A stretch of DNA of 64,000 nucleotides, from NCBI RefSeq assembly GCF_002159845.1, contig NZ_NFJK01000002.1, positions 186,001 to 250,000 of the forward strand, written 5' to 3'. Both the position numbers and the translations under genes were made by a program. This DNA is from Anaeromassilibacillus sp. An250. Lineage in GTDB: Bacteria; Bacillota; Clostridia; Oscillospirales; Acutalibacteraceae. Under the pieces are notes generated by a model. That model ran no database searches and was not told where the DNA came from. It was given only the letters and a program-made list of their open reading frames with translations. Below are positions 35,183 through 44,429 of the stretch, piece by piece (positions within the stretch are counted from its first letter, which is position 1; each line of letters opens with the position of its first letter).

Positions 35183-35779
35183 TTGGCCGCAGAAACGCAC
35201 AACAACCGAATGGAATCTTATCCCGATCAGCAGCTGGCCGCACTTGTGAGAGACGGAGATCCGGATGCCTTTTTGGAATTGACTTCCCGTTATATGACGC
35301 TCATCCGGGCAAAGGCGGCGCCGTTTCACGGCACCATGCTGGAGGCGGACGATTTGTGTCAGGAAGGGCTGTTGGGATTGCTGGATGCAGTCCGAAGTTT
35401 CCGGGAGGACGGGGGCGCAAGCTTCCGGACGTATGCGGGGACTTGTATCACCAATCGCATCATTATGGCTTACCGGTGGGCGGCCGGTCGGAAAAATCTT
35501 CCGCTGAACAATTTCGTCCCGCTCAATGAGGAGGGGACTTCCTGCGGCGCATTCGCCGGGGAGGAGGTCAACCCCGAAAAAATGCTGGTGGAGGAAGAAG
35601 ACCTGCATCTTCTCAAACAGTTCATCAGCCGTGGTTTGTCTAAAATGGAACGCCAGGTGCTTATGCTTTATTTGGGCGGTTATAGTTACAAGGAGATTGC
35701 CGACTCCCTCCGCATTACCTCGAAGGCCGCAGATAACGCCCTGCAACGTGTGCGCCGCAAGCTCAAAGAACCGTTTTAG
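35183..35779 (+). CDS. sigH: SigH-like RNA polymerase sigma factor
   Basis: The protein of about 198 residues has sigma region 2 (ADDLCQEGLLGLLDAVRSF, then FRTYAGTCITNRI) and region 4 (LSKMERQVLMLYLGGYSYKEI, then ITSKAADNALQRVRRKL). The layout matches SigH of Bacillus/Clostridia, which directs early stationary-phase and sporulation genes. The start is taken as TTG 35183, with GAGGTG (35171-35176) 6 nt upstream, because the promoter boxes rule out the ATG at 35129; ATG 35210 is the other choice. A zinc-ribbon gene follows. It could also be another sporulation-type sigma factor. Confidence 0.8.
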   Translation: MAAETHNNRMESYPDQQLAALVRDGDPDAFLELTSRYMTLIRAKAAPFHGTMLEADDLCQEGLLGLLDAVRSFREDGGASFRTYAGTCITNRIIMAYRWAAGRKNLPLNNFVPLNEEGTSCGAFAGEEVNPEKMLVEEEDLHLLKQFISRGLSKMERQVLMLYLGGYSYKEIADSLRITSKAADNALQRVRRKLKEPF

Positions 35780-35882
35780 TCCCATTCATATGCCCAGCTC
35801 AAGAGGAGCGTTGTTTTATGGCAAAGGCGCGGTGCAAATCCGGCAAGGGCAAATATCTTTAATCTGAAGCGAGGTATATCAA

Positions 35883-36158
35883 ATGTACGAAGACAAGACT
35901 CTCATCTGCAAAGAATGTGGCGCTGAATTTGTTTTCACCGCCGGTGAGCAGGAATTCTATGCTTCCAAGGGTTTCGTAAACGAGCCCCAGAGATGCAAGG
36001 CCTGCCGCGATGCGCGCAAGAATGCTGCAAAGCCTGAGCGCGAAATGTTCACCGCCATCTGCGCGAGCTGTGGCAAGGAAGCAAGAGTTCCCTTTAAGCC
36101 CCGTGAGGACCGCCCGGTTTACTGCAGCGAGTGCTTTGCAAAGATGAGGGAAGAATAA
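35883..36158 (+). CDS. Zinc-ribbon domain protein
   Basis: The 91-residue basic protein has four CxxC knuckles: C9-C12, C38-C41, C60-C63 and C81-C84, enough for two zinc sites. The N-terminal half matches the zinc-binding domain found in many short Firmicutes proteins (LICKECGAEFVFTAGEQEFY). The C-terminal half resembles the CxxC-x-CxxC ribbon (AICASCGKEARVPFKPREDR). Such proteins may bind nucleic acid, but no role is established. GCGAGG precedes the ATG. A strong terminator follows. Confidence 0.85.
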   Translation: MYEDKTLICKECGAEFVFTAGEQEFYASKGFVNEPQRCKACRDARKNAAKPEREMFTAICASCGKEARVPFKPREDRPVYCSECFAKMREE

Positions 36159-36189
36159 GTTATATACATTCTTTCATTTGCCAGTCGAG

Positions 36190-36216
36190 CGCCCCGGAAT
36201 GTTCCGGGGCGTTTTT
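36190..36216 (+). terminator. Rho-independent terminator
   Basis: CGCCCCGGAA (36190-36199) pairs perfectly with TTCCGGGGCG (36202-36211), followed by TTTTT. Confidence 0.92.
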
Positions 36217-36250
36217 CGTTTTGCAGTGGGGAATGTGTCAAATCTTCGTA

Positions 36251-36279
36251 TTGCAATCCGATGGACGGGGTATTATAAT
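36251..36279 (+). promoter_or_regulatory. Sigma-A promoter of the DUF1858 gene and likely of trmK-nif3 and rqcH
   Basis: TTGCAA at 36251-36256 and TATAAT at 36274-36279 are separated by 17 bp. Confidence 0.85.
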
Positions 36280-36339
36280 AAAAACCAGAATTTTGCTTTC
36301 TATATATGAAGCGCAATCGAAACGATAGGAGGAACCAAC

Positions 36340-36543
36340 ATGGCTGCTGTTACAAAAGATACCATCATTGGCGATATTCTCGATATGGACAAGACCACCG
36401 CTCCTTTCTTTATGGAGATGGGGATGCATTGCCTGGGCTGCCCGGCTTCCCGCGGGGAGACGTTGGAGCAGGCCTGCATGGTACACGGTGTGGACCCGGA
36501 GGAAATGGTGAAAAAGCTCAATGCCCATATGGAGGGCAAATAA
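36340..36543 (+). CDS. DUF1858 (hybrid-cluster-protein-associated disulfide domain) protein
   Basis: The 67-residue protein has a conserved CxxC (C31, C34 in GMHCLGCPAS) and a further cysteine C45, in the DUF1858 fold (TKDTIIGDIL...TLEQACMVHGVD). The family is proposed to form a redox disulfide and often accompanies hybrid cluster or iron-sulfur repair proteins; no such partner is beside it here. The ribosome-binding site is AGGAGG. It is the first gene after the promoter. Confidence 0.85.
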   Translation: MAAVTKDTIIGDILDMDKTTAPFFMEMGMHCLGCPASRGETLEQACMVHGVDPEEMVKKLNAHMEGK

Positions 36544-36623
36544 GCTCGGATCGGTTTACACGCCGCCCGTCAACATGTTTGGCGGGCGGCGGTTCCATAT
36601 TTGGAGAAAAGGAGGCCCATTGT

Positions 36624-38105
36624 ATGCCCCATCCGTTGTTTCGCCTGGGCAACCGCCTGGCGTTGTGCGCTTCCATGGTGCGGGAGGGGACAAAGCTGGC
36701 GGACATCGGGACGGACCACGCCTATTTACCCATCTGGCTCGCGCGCAAGGGGCGGGTTTCCAGCGCCATCGCCGCGGACGTCAAGCCCTTGCCGCTGCGT
36801 TCCGCAGAACAGAATATCCGCCGCTACTATGTGGAGGAACAGGTTACCACCCGGCTTTCAGACGGGCTGCGCGCGTTATCTCCGGACGAAGCGGACGACA
36901 TCGTCCTGGCGGGCATGGGCGGGGAACTCATCATCCGCCTGATCGGGGAGGCGCCGTGGCTGAAAGCGGGTGACAAGCGCCTGATTTTGCAGCCGATGAC
37001 GTCGGCGGAGGAGCTGCGCCGGTTCCTAGAGCGGGAGGGGTTTGCGATCCTGCGCGAGCAGGCGGCCGAGGAGGACGGCCACGTCTATTCCGTCATGCTG
37101 GTGGAGTACTGCCCCGCGCAGGCGGGCGGCGGCGAGCTGTACCCCTATATCGGCAAGCTGGATGGGTCCACGCCGGAAAGCCGCGCCTACATAGCGAAAT
37201 GTGCGCGGCGGCTTTCTAAAAAAGCGCAGGGGATGCGTCTCTCAGGAAATGCGGAAGAGGCGTCAAGCCTGCAAATGATTTTGGAGAAGCTGCAACAGCT
37301 CTGTGAGACGAACAACGAAAAAGGAGGATTGGTTATGGCGACTGTTGGACAATTTTATGATTTTATCGATGCATTTGCACCGTTTCATACCGCAATGGGA
37401 TTTGACAACCCGGGCCTTCTTGTGGGAGCGCGCGATACGGAGGTCCGTTCGGTGTTGTTTGCTTTGGACATTACGCCGCAGGTGGTGCGTGAGGCGGCGG
37501 AAATGGGGGCGCAGTTGATCGTAAGCCACCATCCTGTTATTTTCCACCCCTTGAAGAGCCTTTCGCCCGACTCGGCGCCCTATCTGCTGGCACAGTACGG
37601 GATCGCCGCCATCTGCGCCCATACCAATCTGGATATGGCGCAGGGCGGGGTGAACACCTGCTTGGCGGAGCGGTTACAGCTCAAAAACGTGCGGATGCTC
37701 AAGGAATACGAGCACAGCGACCTGCCGGAGGGCCTGATCGGGGAGACCGGCCATCCCTACACGCCGGAAGAATTTGCTGCGTTTGTAAAAGATGTGTTGG
37801 GGTGCGACGGCCTAAAATATGTGAACGGGGGCAAGACCATCACCACTGTGGGCCTCTGTGGGGGAGCTGGAGCGGACCTCACGCCGGACGCTGCCGCGCA
37901 GGGGGCGCAGGCGATGGTCACCGCGGACACGAAGCACAACCAGCTTCTCGATGCGGAGGATATGGGGATCACACTGGTGGACGCAGGCCATTTCTTTACG
38001 GAGGACGTGGTGATTGCGCCGCTGATGGAGCGGCTTCAGAACCGCTTCCCGGAGGTAAAAATGGCCAAGTCCGTGCGGGCGCACAGCCCGGCCCGATTCC
38101 TCTAA
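36624..38105 (+). CDS. TrmK (tRNA m1A22 methyltransferase) fused in frame to Nif3-like protein
   Basis: One uninterrupted 493-codon frame. Residues 1-237 are a TrmK-type SAM methyltransferase: MPHPLFRLGNRLALCASMV, SAM motif LADIGTDHAYLP and DDIVLAGMGGELI. TrmK methylates N1 of A22 in tRNA. Residues 238-493 are a Nif3/YqfO-like dinuclear-metal protein with LIVSHHPVIFHPLKS, CAHTNLDMAQGGVN and a C-terminal DAGHFFTE. In most Firmicutes these are two adjacent genes. Here no stop codon separates them, yet AAAGGAGG precedes an in-frame ATG at 37335, so both a fusion and a separate 256-residue Nif3 protein could be made. The start at 36624 has AAAGGAGG at normal spacing. Confidence 0.88.
   Translation: MPHPLFRLGNRLALCASMVREGTKLADIGTDHAYLPIWLARKGRVSSAIAADVKPLPLRSAEQNIRRYYVEEQVTTRLSDGLRALSPDEADDIVLAGMGGELIIRLIGEAPWLKAGDKRLILQPMTSAEELRRFLEREGFAILREQAAEEDGHVYSVMLVEYCPAQAGGGELYPYIGKLDGSTPESRAYIAKCARRLSKKAQGMRLSGNAEEASSLQMILEKLQQLCETNNEKGGLVMATVGQFYDFIDAFAPFHTAMGFDNPGLLVGARDTEVRSVLFALDITPQVVREAAEMGAQLIVSHHPVIFHPLKSLSPDSAPYLLAQYGIAAICAHTNLDMAQGGVNTCLAERLQLKNVRMLKEYEHSDLPEGLIGETGHPYTPEEFAAFVKDVLGCDGLKYVNGGKTITTVGLCGGAGADLTPDAAAQGAQAMVTADTKHNQLLDAEDMGITLVDAGHFFTEDVVIAPLMERLQNRFPEVKMAKSVRAHSPARFL
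37319..37337 (+). promoter_or_regulatory. Internal ribosome-binding site and ATG for the Nif3-like part
   Basis: AAAAAGGAGG is followed after 7 nt by ATG 37335, in frame with the upstream trmK part. This would allow a separate Nif3-like protein (37335-38105) to be translated from the same message. Confidence 0.7.
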
Positions 38106-38153
38106 TCCCATGCCGGCGGTAAAAGCTCGCCGCGATGGAAAGGATGGATACCA

Positions 38154-39899
38154 ATGGCTCTGGATGGAGCATTTTTGAGACATTTAAAAAAGGAACTTGA
38201 AGAAGCCGCGCTCGGGGCGCGCGTGGAGAAGATCGCGCAGCCAAACCGGGAAGAGATGGTGTTTACCCTGCGCACGCGGACCGATCACTATAAACTTCTC
38301 CTGTCTGCACGGGCAAACAGCGCGCGCATCCATTTTACCCAGTATGTGCCGGAGAACCCCAAAGTGCCGCCCATGCTGTGTATGCTGCTGCGCAAGAGGC
38401 TGTCCGGCGCGAAACTGGCCGCTGTGCGGCAGCCCGGCCTAGAGCGCCTGCTACTTTTGGATTTTGATGCGATCAATGAATTGGGCGACGAAGTGCGCCT
38501 GACGCTGGCGGTGGAGATCATGGGCCGCTACAGCAATATCATTTTGGTGGACGAAAACGGCAAGATCGTCGATGCGCTCAAGCGCGTCGATGCGGAGATG
38601 TCCTCTGAGCGCCTGGTGCTGCCGGGGTTGACGTATCAGCTCCCGCCGCCGCAGAACAAGCTCTGCATGCTCGAAGCGGAGCCGGAGGAGATTTTGGCGC
38701 GCCTGCGGGCGTTGCCCGCCGATACGGAGCTCTCAAAGGCGCTGCTGTCCAGTTTGCAGGGCGTTTCGCCGGTGGTCTGCCGGGAGTTGCAGCATTTGAC
38801 CGGGCGCGGCGCCGATCTGTATACCCAGGAGATGACGGAGGAACACTGGGAACGTCTGCGCTTTTTCCTGACCCGCCTGGTCCGGGAAGTGCGCGGGACC
38901 GAGGGCGCGCCTTACATGGCGGTCAGCGTGGCCAAAAAGCCGATGGATTTTTCGTTTATAAATATTACGCAGTATGGGACGGCGGCCGTCGTCAACCGGC
39001 AGGAGACCTTTTCCGGCCTTCTGGATGCCTTTTATGCGGGCCGCGACCGGATCGAGCGCATGCGCGCCCGCTCGCAGGATCTGCTGCGGGTGCTCTCGAA
39101 TGCGTCCGACCGCCTGAGCCGGAAGATCAACATCCAGCGCGCCGAGTTGGAGAAGTGCGCGGAGCGCGACCAGCTGCGCATCTGCGGCGACTTGATCAGC
39201 GCCAACCTCTATCAGATTGAAAAGGGCAGCACGGTTGTGTCCCTGCAAAATTTTTACGAACCGGATGCTCCGCTGGTCAAAATTAAGCTGGACCCTTCGA
39301 AGACGCCTTCCCAGAATGCGCAGAAGTATTACAAGGACTACCGGAAGGCGCGCACGGCGGAGGAGAAGCTCACCGAGCAGATCGGCCAAGCCCAGCAGGA
39401 ACTGGAATACCTGGATACGGTCTTTGAGGAATTGAGCCGGGCCAAGGTGGAACGCGACCTTTCCGAGATCCGGCAGGAGCTGGTGGAGCAGGGGTATATC
39501 CGCGCGCAAAAGGGGAAGCAGAAGCCCGTAGCGGCCGCAGCGCCGTTGGAATTTACATCCAGCGACGGCTTCCGTATTTTGGTGGGGCGGAACAACCGGC
39601 AGAACGACCGCCTCACGCTGAAGCAGGCAAACAACAACGACATCTGGCTGCATACCAAGAATATCCCCGGTTCGCATACGATCCTGGTGACGGATGGGCG
39701 CGAACCGACGGAGACAGCCATCCGCGAGGCGGCGATGCTGGCGGCGGCGCACAGCCGCGCGCGGGATTCTTCACAGGTGCCTGTGGATTACACGCAGGTC
39801 CGCAATGTCAACAAGCCATCCGGGGCGAAGCCCGGCATGGTGATCTATGTCAAGTATAATACCGTTTATGTGACCCCCGCAGCCTCCGAAGAGGTATAA
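38154..39899 (+). CDS. rqcH: RqcH-type NFACT protein (ribosome quality control; Rqc2/FbpA homolog)
   Basis: The 581-residue protein has NFACT-N (MALDGAFLRHLKKEL..., with the family motif MGRYSN at about 123-128), helix-hairpin-helix and coiled-coil parts (about 280-450) and NFACT-R (SSDGFRILVGRNNRQNDRLT, then IWLHTKNIPGSH). Bacterial RqcH binds stalled 50S subunits and adds C-terminal alanine tails. The same proteins were earlier called fibronectin-binding. The start follows AAAGGATGG. It is the last gene of this plus-strand group. Confidence 0.92.
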   Translation: MALDGAFLRHLKKELEEAALGARVEKIAQPNREEMVFTLRTRTDHYKLLLSARANSARIHFTQYVPENPKVPPMLCMLLRKRLSGAKLAAVRQPGLERLLLLDFDAINELGDEVRLTLAVEIMGRYSNIILVDENGKIVDALKRVDAEMSSERLVLPGLTYQLPPPQNKLCMLEAEPEEILARLRALPADTELSKALLSSLQGVSPVVCRELQHLTGRGADLYTQEMTEEHWERLRFFLTRLVREVRGTEGAPYMAVSVAKKPMDFSFINITQYGTAAVVNRQETFSGLLDAFYAGRDRIERMRARSQDLLRVLSNASDRLSRKINIQRAELEKCAERDQLRICGDLISANLYQIEKGSTVVSLQNFYEPDAPLVKIKLDPSKTPSQNAQKYYKDYRKARTAEEKLTEQIGQAQQELEYLDTVFEELSRAKVERDLSEIRQELVEQGYIRAQKGKQKPVAAAAPLEFTSSDGFRILVGRNNRQNDRLTLKQANNNDIWLHTKNIPGSHTILVTDGREPTETAIREAAMLAAAHSRARDSSQVPVDYTQVRNVNKPSGAKPGMVIYVKYNTVYVTPAASEEV

Positions 39900-40037
39900 C
39901 GTTGGCGATTGATACAGGGAATGGTTTGAAGAAACGATTTGTTGTTTCAAAGGACATCCGATGGCCAGAAAATGGTTGTTTTGGCAGTGTGGGGGCTTTC
40001 TGCTCCAGCCTTCCCGACGCAGAAACCGTCCGGTGCG

Positions 40038-40067
40038 TTGACAGAAAAGAAACGGAGGGTATATAAT
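40038..40067 (+). promoter_or_regulatory. Sigma-A promoter of the polysaccharide cluster
   Basis: TTGACA at 40038-40043 and TATAAT at 40062-40067 are separated by 18 bp, 90 bp upstream of the first gene. Confidence 0.8.
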
Positions 40068-40156
40068 AACCCTTATATTTTAGGGACAGCTGGATGGTTT
40101 TGGCGAACCATGTGGAAGATACAGGGAATACACAATTTCGGTTTGGAGGATACGGA

Positions 40157-41731
40157 ATGAACGAATATACGGAGAAATCTGGCAATCTGCTGGAGCGGGC
40201 CGCAGATTTGCTTGCGGATTTGATGCAGACCATCTTCTTAACAGTGCTCAAGCCCTTTGTAGGGCTGGCGCAGAGGATGAGCGACCGCTTGAAGAATTTT
40301 TTGATTAGCGCATCGTTCTTTGGAATCATGGTCATCATCTATTTGGAACACACAAACATCACCAGCCTGATTTTGCAGCATCTTCCGCTGCCGTCGGTCG
40401 TGAAATATGTCTTTTTCGACCTGCTCGGCTGTGTGCTGATGGCAGTGGTGGCAGTCTGTTCCATCAAGGGCCCCTTACAGCGGAGGCGCTGCAATGCGAT
40501 GATGACGCTGTTGTGGGCCGGCATGTGTATCTTCTTTATCGTATCGGCGATCTACACGTCGCTTGACTGGGCGGCCATATCGATCATCTTTACTTTGGTG
40601 TTCCCGTGCGTCTATTTTATCTGGAATAACCGCAGGGATTACGGAACCCTGTTCCGCCTGGTGACAAAGGGCTTGGTGAGCTTTAACCTGGTCTTTTTTG
40701 TGCTGAGCGTTCTGTTCAGCCCGATCACCGGCGGCCAGTACCGCGCCCTGTTTACCAATGCCAATTCCCTTGGCCAATACCTGACCTGTACCATTCCGCT
40801 CTTCATGATGAATTACACGCTTGCATGGCGCAAGATCGGCCAGAAACCCCGTGTTGCCGCGCCGGTGCGTTTCGACGCGCACCGTCCCGGCACATGGTTC
40901 CGGTATCTGGCGTTTGTCTGCCGCATGCATAAGGAGCTGATCCCCTCCCTGTTGGGGCTGGGCACCTCGGTCGCCCTGATCGTATTCAGCCGTTCGCGTA
41001 CCGCGCTGCTCGCCGCGGCGGTCACGCTTGTCCTTTGGTTTGTTTTAAACTATATTGTGGCGCATTGGGGCGAAGGCTTTAAAGCGATCGCTCTGCGCGC
41101 TGTCCAGCACATCGTCCCGATGGTCCTGGCGGTTGTCATCTGTGTTCCCGGCACGTTTTGGCTTATTAAGGGCGGCACGTATGTGGTGTATTACTATGCA
41201 GCGGTCAACGATTTGCTGCCGGAGGGCTATGAATACCTCGATCCGCGCCTGCAGGGGACAAGGTTGGACGACGCCATCAATGCGGCTATGGACCGCTTGG
41301 ATACGGAGGGGAAGACCGCCGACCAGGTGACCACGCACCGCACCTTGATTTGGAAGGCGTTTGCGCAGCGCATAGAGCCCTTCGGCCATGAGCGCGGCCA
41401 GATCTATGTGCACGATTATGGCGTCGCGGCAACCGCGCACAACTGCATCATACAGATCTTGTATGACAGCGGCATTTTTACCGCTTTGTTCTATTTTGCG
41501 ATCAATGTGGCGTCCGGCTTCCGCGCGCTGCTGTATTATTTCCGCCGCCGGAAAGGGGATGCGTATGCCATTTTCCCGGTGTTGCTGATGCCGGGCTATC
41601 TGGTGACCTCGCTGTTGGCGTCCTCCTATCCGCCGTTTGCCTACAGCATTGCCCTGGTCTATTGGCTGATCCAGGCGCCGCTCTTTGAAAAGAAGATTCA
41701 CAAGCTGGATAGCCTGCCCGAATCTGTGTAA
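40157..41731 (+). CDS. O-antigen ligase/polymerase-like membrane protein
   Basis: The 524-residue protein has about 11 predicted membrane helices. An exported loop (about 355-445) lies between helices near the C-terminus and contains GYEYLDPRLQGTR, HRTLIWKAFAQR and AHNCIIQILYDSG. The H-N-x-x-Q sequence in that loop and its position are typical of the Wzy_C/O-antigen ligase superfamily. It may polymerise or attach a cell-surface polysaccharide. The start at 40157 follows GGAGGA. It leads a cluster with a GT4 glycosyltransferase and a Wzx-like flippase. Confidence 0.8.
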   Translation: MNEYTEKSGNLLERAADLLADLMQTIFLTVLKPFVGLAQRMSDRLKNFLISASFFGIMVIIYLEHTNITSLILQHLPLPSVVKYVFFDLLGCVLMAVVAVCSIKGPLQRRRCNAMMTLLWAGMCIFFIVSAIYTSLDWAAISIIFTLVFPCVYFIWNNRRDYGTLFRLVTKGLVSFNLVFFVLSVLFSPITGGQYRALFTNANSLGQYLTCTIPLFMMNYTLAWRKIGQKPRVAAPVRFDAHRPGTWFRYLAFVCRMHKELIPSLLGLGTSVALIVFSRSRTALLAAAVTLVLWFVLNYIVAHWGEGFKAIALRAVQHIVPMVLAVVICVPGTFWLIKGGTYVVYYYAAVNDLLPEGYEYLDPRLQGTRLDDAINAAMDRLDTEGKTADQVTTHRTLIWKAFAQRIEPFGHERGQIYVHDYGVAATAHNCIIQILYDSGIFTALFYFAINVASGFRALLYYFRRRKGDAYAIFPVLLMPGYLVTSLLASSYPPFAYSIALVYWLIQAPLFEKKIHKLDSLPESV

Positions 41732-41745
41732 ACAGGAGCATCGTT

Positions 41746-42978
41746 ATGAAACGACTCATTTTAATCACCGATCACTATCCTTATACCAGGGGGGAACTGC
41801 CGTTTGTCCAGCCGGAGCTCGCGGTGACGTGCCAGCATTTTGAGGTGAGCGTCATCTGTAAGAGTCCCGCGGAAAAGCAGGAGTATCCGCTTCCTCCTGG
41901 TGTGAAATTGTATCACTATCATAAAGACGCGACCATGGAGGAGAAGATCCGCAACCTATTCGGCTGCCTCCTGGATGGCAATTACTACCGCAGCGTATTT
42001 GGGAAGGAACATGCAAAAGGGTCGTGGCGTGCCCGCGAAGCAGAGGTGCGCAATTTCAGGCTGTCCGCCCATCTCTTTCGAAAATACCTGCGGGATGAGG
42101 GCTTTTTCGACCGCATCGAACATACCATTTATTACTCCTATTGGTACAATTACGGGGCTATGGCGCTTGCATTGGAGAAACAGCGCCACCCGCGGATGCG
42201 CATCATCACGCGCACGCATGGCTATGATCTCTATAACGAGCGCTCTCCGGCTGGCGTCCAGCCGTACAAGCGCTTTATGGACCGGCATATGGATGCGGTG
42301 TTTTTCGTATCGCGCCGGGCCTGTGCGTACTATAAAAAGCATTTTGCTACGCAGGACAATGGGCATTATCAACTGGCCTATCTTGGCGTACCGGATAATG
42401 GCCTAAATCCGCCCGGCAAGGGGGAGGAGATCAGCCTGTTCTCCTGTTCCAACGTCATCCCGATCAAACGTGTGGGCCTTTTGGTGGAAGCGCTCTCCTT
42501 GCTCCCGGGGCGGAAGATCCGCTGGGTCCATGCGGGCGGGGGCAGCCAGGAGGAAGCCGTCCGCCGGCTTGCAGAGGAAAAATTGGGTGGAAATCCAGAG
42601 GTTTCCTATGCATTTCTGGGGGCTGTTCCGAATGAGGAAGTGATTGCTTATTATAAATCCACGCATGTGGATTTGTTCCTCACTGCTTCGGAGACGGAAG
42701 GCGGAACACCGGTGTCCATTATGGAGGCGTTTTCCTTTGGCGTGCCCGCTGTGGGGACGGATGTCGGCGGGATACCGGAGATGATCAATGCAGGGACCGG
42801 CTTTTTGCTCAGCGCAAACCCAACCCCGCAGGAGATTGCAGCGGCGATCGCCGCCTATGCTGACGCGCCCGCTGCCAAAAAGACCGCTTTGCGCAGCAAT
42901 GCACGCCAGATGTGGCATGCCTCTTTTTACGACAAGGCCAACCACACGCGCTTTGCCAGCGAATTGGAAAAACTGTAG
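41746..42978 (+). CDS. Glycosyltransferase family 4 protein
   Basis: The 410-residue GT-B enzyme has a C-terminal nucleotide-sugar domain: SNVIPIKRVGLLVEAL, then FLGAVPNEEVIAYYKS and the EX7E element in ETEGGTPVSIMEAFSFGVP (about 307-325), then GTDVGGIPEMI. GT4 enzymes are retaining and use varied nucleotide sugars; the donor and acceptor are not known. The ribosome-binding site is AGGAG. It follows the ligase-like gene by 14 bp and precedes a flippase, so it should act in the same surface glycan pathway. Confidence 0.9.
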   Translation: MKRLILITDHYPYTRGELPFVQPELAVTCQHFEVSVICKSPAEKQEYPLPPGVKLYHYHKDATMEEKIRNLFGCLLDGNYYRSVFGKEHAKGSWRAREAEVRNFRLSAHLFRKYLRDEGFFDRIEHTIYYSYWYNYGAMALALEKQRHPRMRIITRTHGYDLYNERSPAGVQPYKRFMDRHMDAVFFVSRRACAYYKKHFATQDNGHYQLAYLGVPDNGLNPPGKGEEISLFSCSNVIPIKRVGLLVEALSLLPGRKIRWVHAGGGSQEEAVRRLAEEKLGGNPEVSYAFLGAVPNEEVIAYYKSTHVDLFLTASETEGGTPVSIMEAFSFGVPAVGTDVGGIPEMINAGTGFLLSANPTPQEIAAAIAAYADAPAAKKTALRSNARQMWHASFYDKANHTRFASELEKL

Positions 42979-43039
42979 CAGGGTGTTGTGCCCGGATATA
43001 CGCAAGTAAGATGCGAATTTGGTCTTTGGAGGGTACACA

Positions 43040-44425
43040 TTGGATAAATATAAACGATTGATTTCCAATACCGTGATCTTTGCAATTGGCACGTTCAGTT
43101 CGAAGGTGCTGGTTTTCCTATTGATGCCGCTGTATACGCGCGTATTGACGGATGCGGAATATGGCGTCACCGATCTGATCGTACAGACAGGGAATCTCCT
43201 GCTCCCGCTGGTGTCCTTAGGGATTATCAATGCGGTGATCCGCTTTGGCCTGGACCGGCAGGTCCGCAAGAGCGATGTGTTTACAACGGGGCTCTCCGCC
43301 ATTCTGGTCGGCTTTTGCGTCATGCTTCTGTTGTATCCGCTCCTGAGCTTGTTGGATTTCCTTTCGGACTATACGGTGCTGATCTACGCCTTCGTGCTGA
43401 TGTCCAGCCTGCGGTCGCTCTGTTCCCAATTTGTGCGGGCGCGGGGCCAGGTGCGGCTCTATGCCGTGGACGGCATTGTCAGCACGCTCACGACCATTTT
43501 ATTCAATGTTTTGTTCCTGGTCGCTCTCGATTGGGGCATATTCGGTTATGTCCTGGCAATTGTGTGCTCGGATACGCTCTCGGTGCTCTTTTTAGGATTG
43601 AATGCGCAGCTGTGGCGCTTTATCCGGTTCAAGGGGCTCCGCCGCACCGTATCGAAGGCGATGCTGAAATATGCCATACCGCTGATCCCCAACAATGTCC
43701 TCTGGTGGATCACGAATGTGTCCGACCGGTATATGGTTGCCTATCTGCTGGGAAACGACGCCAACGGCCTCTATGCGGTGGCCTATAAGGTGCCTTCGAT
43801 TGTGGTGCTGGTCTCCGGCATTTTTATGGATGCCTGGCAGATGTCCGCCATCACAGAGACGCAGGGACGTGGAAGCTTTTTTACCAGGGTATTCCGTTCT
43901 TATACCTCCCTGCTGTTTATCACTGGCTCTGGAATTATCCTATTCAGCAAGGTGATCACGAAGCTTTTGGTGTCCGAAGCATTCTATCCATCATGGCAGT
44001 ACATCCCCTTTTTGGTTATGGCGACGGTATTTACTTGTATTGTCAATTTCCTGGGAAGCATCTATATGGTGGAAAAGAAGAGTATGCTGTCCCTGGCGAC
44101 CACAGCGGTGGGCGCTGTGACCAACGTAATTTTAAATTTTTTGCTGATCCCGCGCTTTGGCGTAAACGGCGCGGCATTCGCCACCTTTATCAGCTATTTC
44201 GTGGTCTTCCTGCTGCGCGCGGTGGACACACGGCGCTTTGTACGGATGCGTTATAGCGAACTCCGCTTGGCAATCAATATGATTCTTTTGTTGCTGCAAA
44301 GCTTTGTGATGATTTTGGAGCTGCCTTATTGGATCGCAATGGAGATTTTCTTGACCGCCTTGATGATCCTGCTGAACGCAGGGGAACTGCTGGTCAGTTT
44401 GCGGAAGATATTGGCACGCAGATAA
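43040..44425 (+). CDS. Wzx/MATE-like polysaccharide flippase
   Basis: The 461-residue protein has about 12-14 membrane helices and begins MDKYKRLISNTVIFAIGTFS, with FLLMPLYTRVLTDAEYGVTD, the opening typical of polysaccharide exporters of the MOP superfamily. It would flip undecaprenyl-linked glycan units across the membrane. The start is TTG 43040, with GGAGGG (43028-43033) 6 nt upstream; a further TTG at 43019 lacks a site. Together with its two neighbours it could form a minimal Wzx/Wzy pathway, but no initiating transferase is visible here. Confidence 0.88.
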   Translation: MDKYKRLISNTVIFAIGTFSSKVLVFLLMPLYTRVLTDAEYGVTDLIVQTGNLLLPLVSLGIINAVIRFGLDRQVRKSDVFTTGLSAILVGFCVMLLLYPLLSLLDFLSDYTVLIYAFVLMSSLRSLCSQFVRARGQVRLYAVDGIVSTLTTILFNVLFLVALDWGIFGYVLAIVCSDTLSVLFLGLNAQLWRFIRFKGLRRTVSKAMLKYAIPLIPNNVLWWITNVSDRYMVAYLLGNDANGLYAVAYKVPSIVVLVSGIFMDAWQMSAITETQGRGSFFTRVFRSYTSLLFITGSGIILFSKVITKLLVSEAFYPSWQYIPFLVMATVFTCIVNFLGSIYMVEKKSMLSLATTAVGAVTNVILNFLLIPRFGVNGAAFATFISYFVVFLLRAVDTRRFVRMRYSELRLAINMILLLLQSFVMILELPYWIAMEIFLTALMILLNAGELLVSLRKILARR

Positions 44426-44429
44426 AAAG

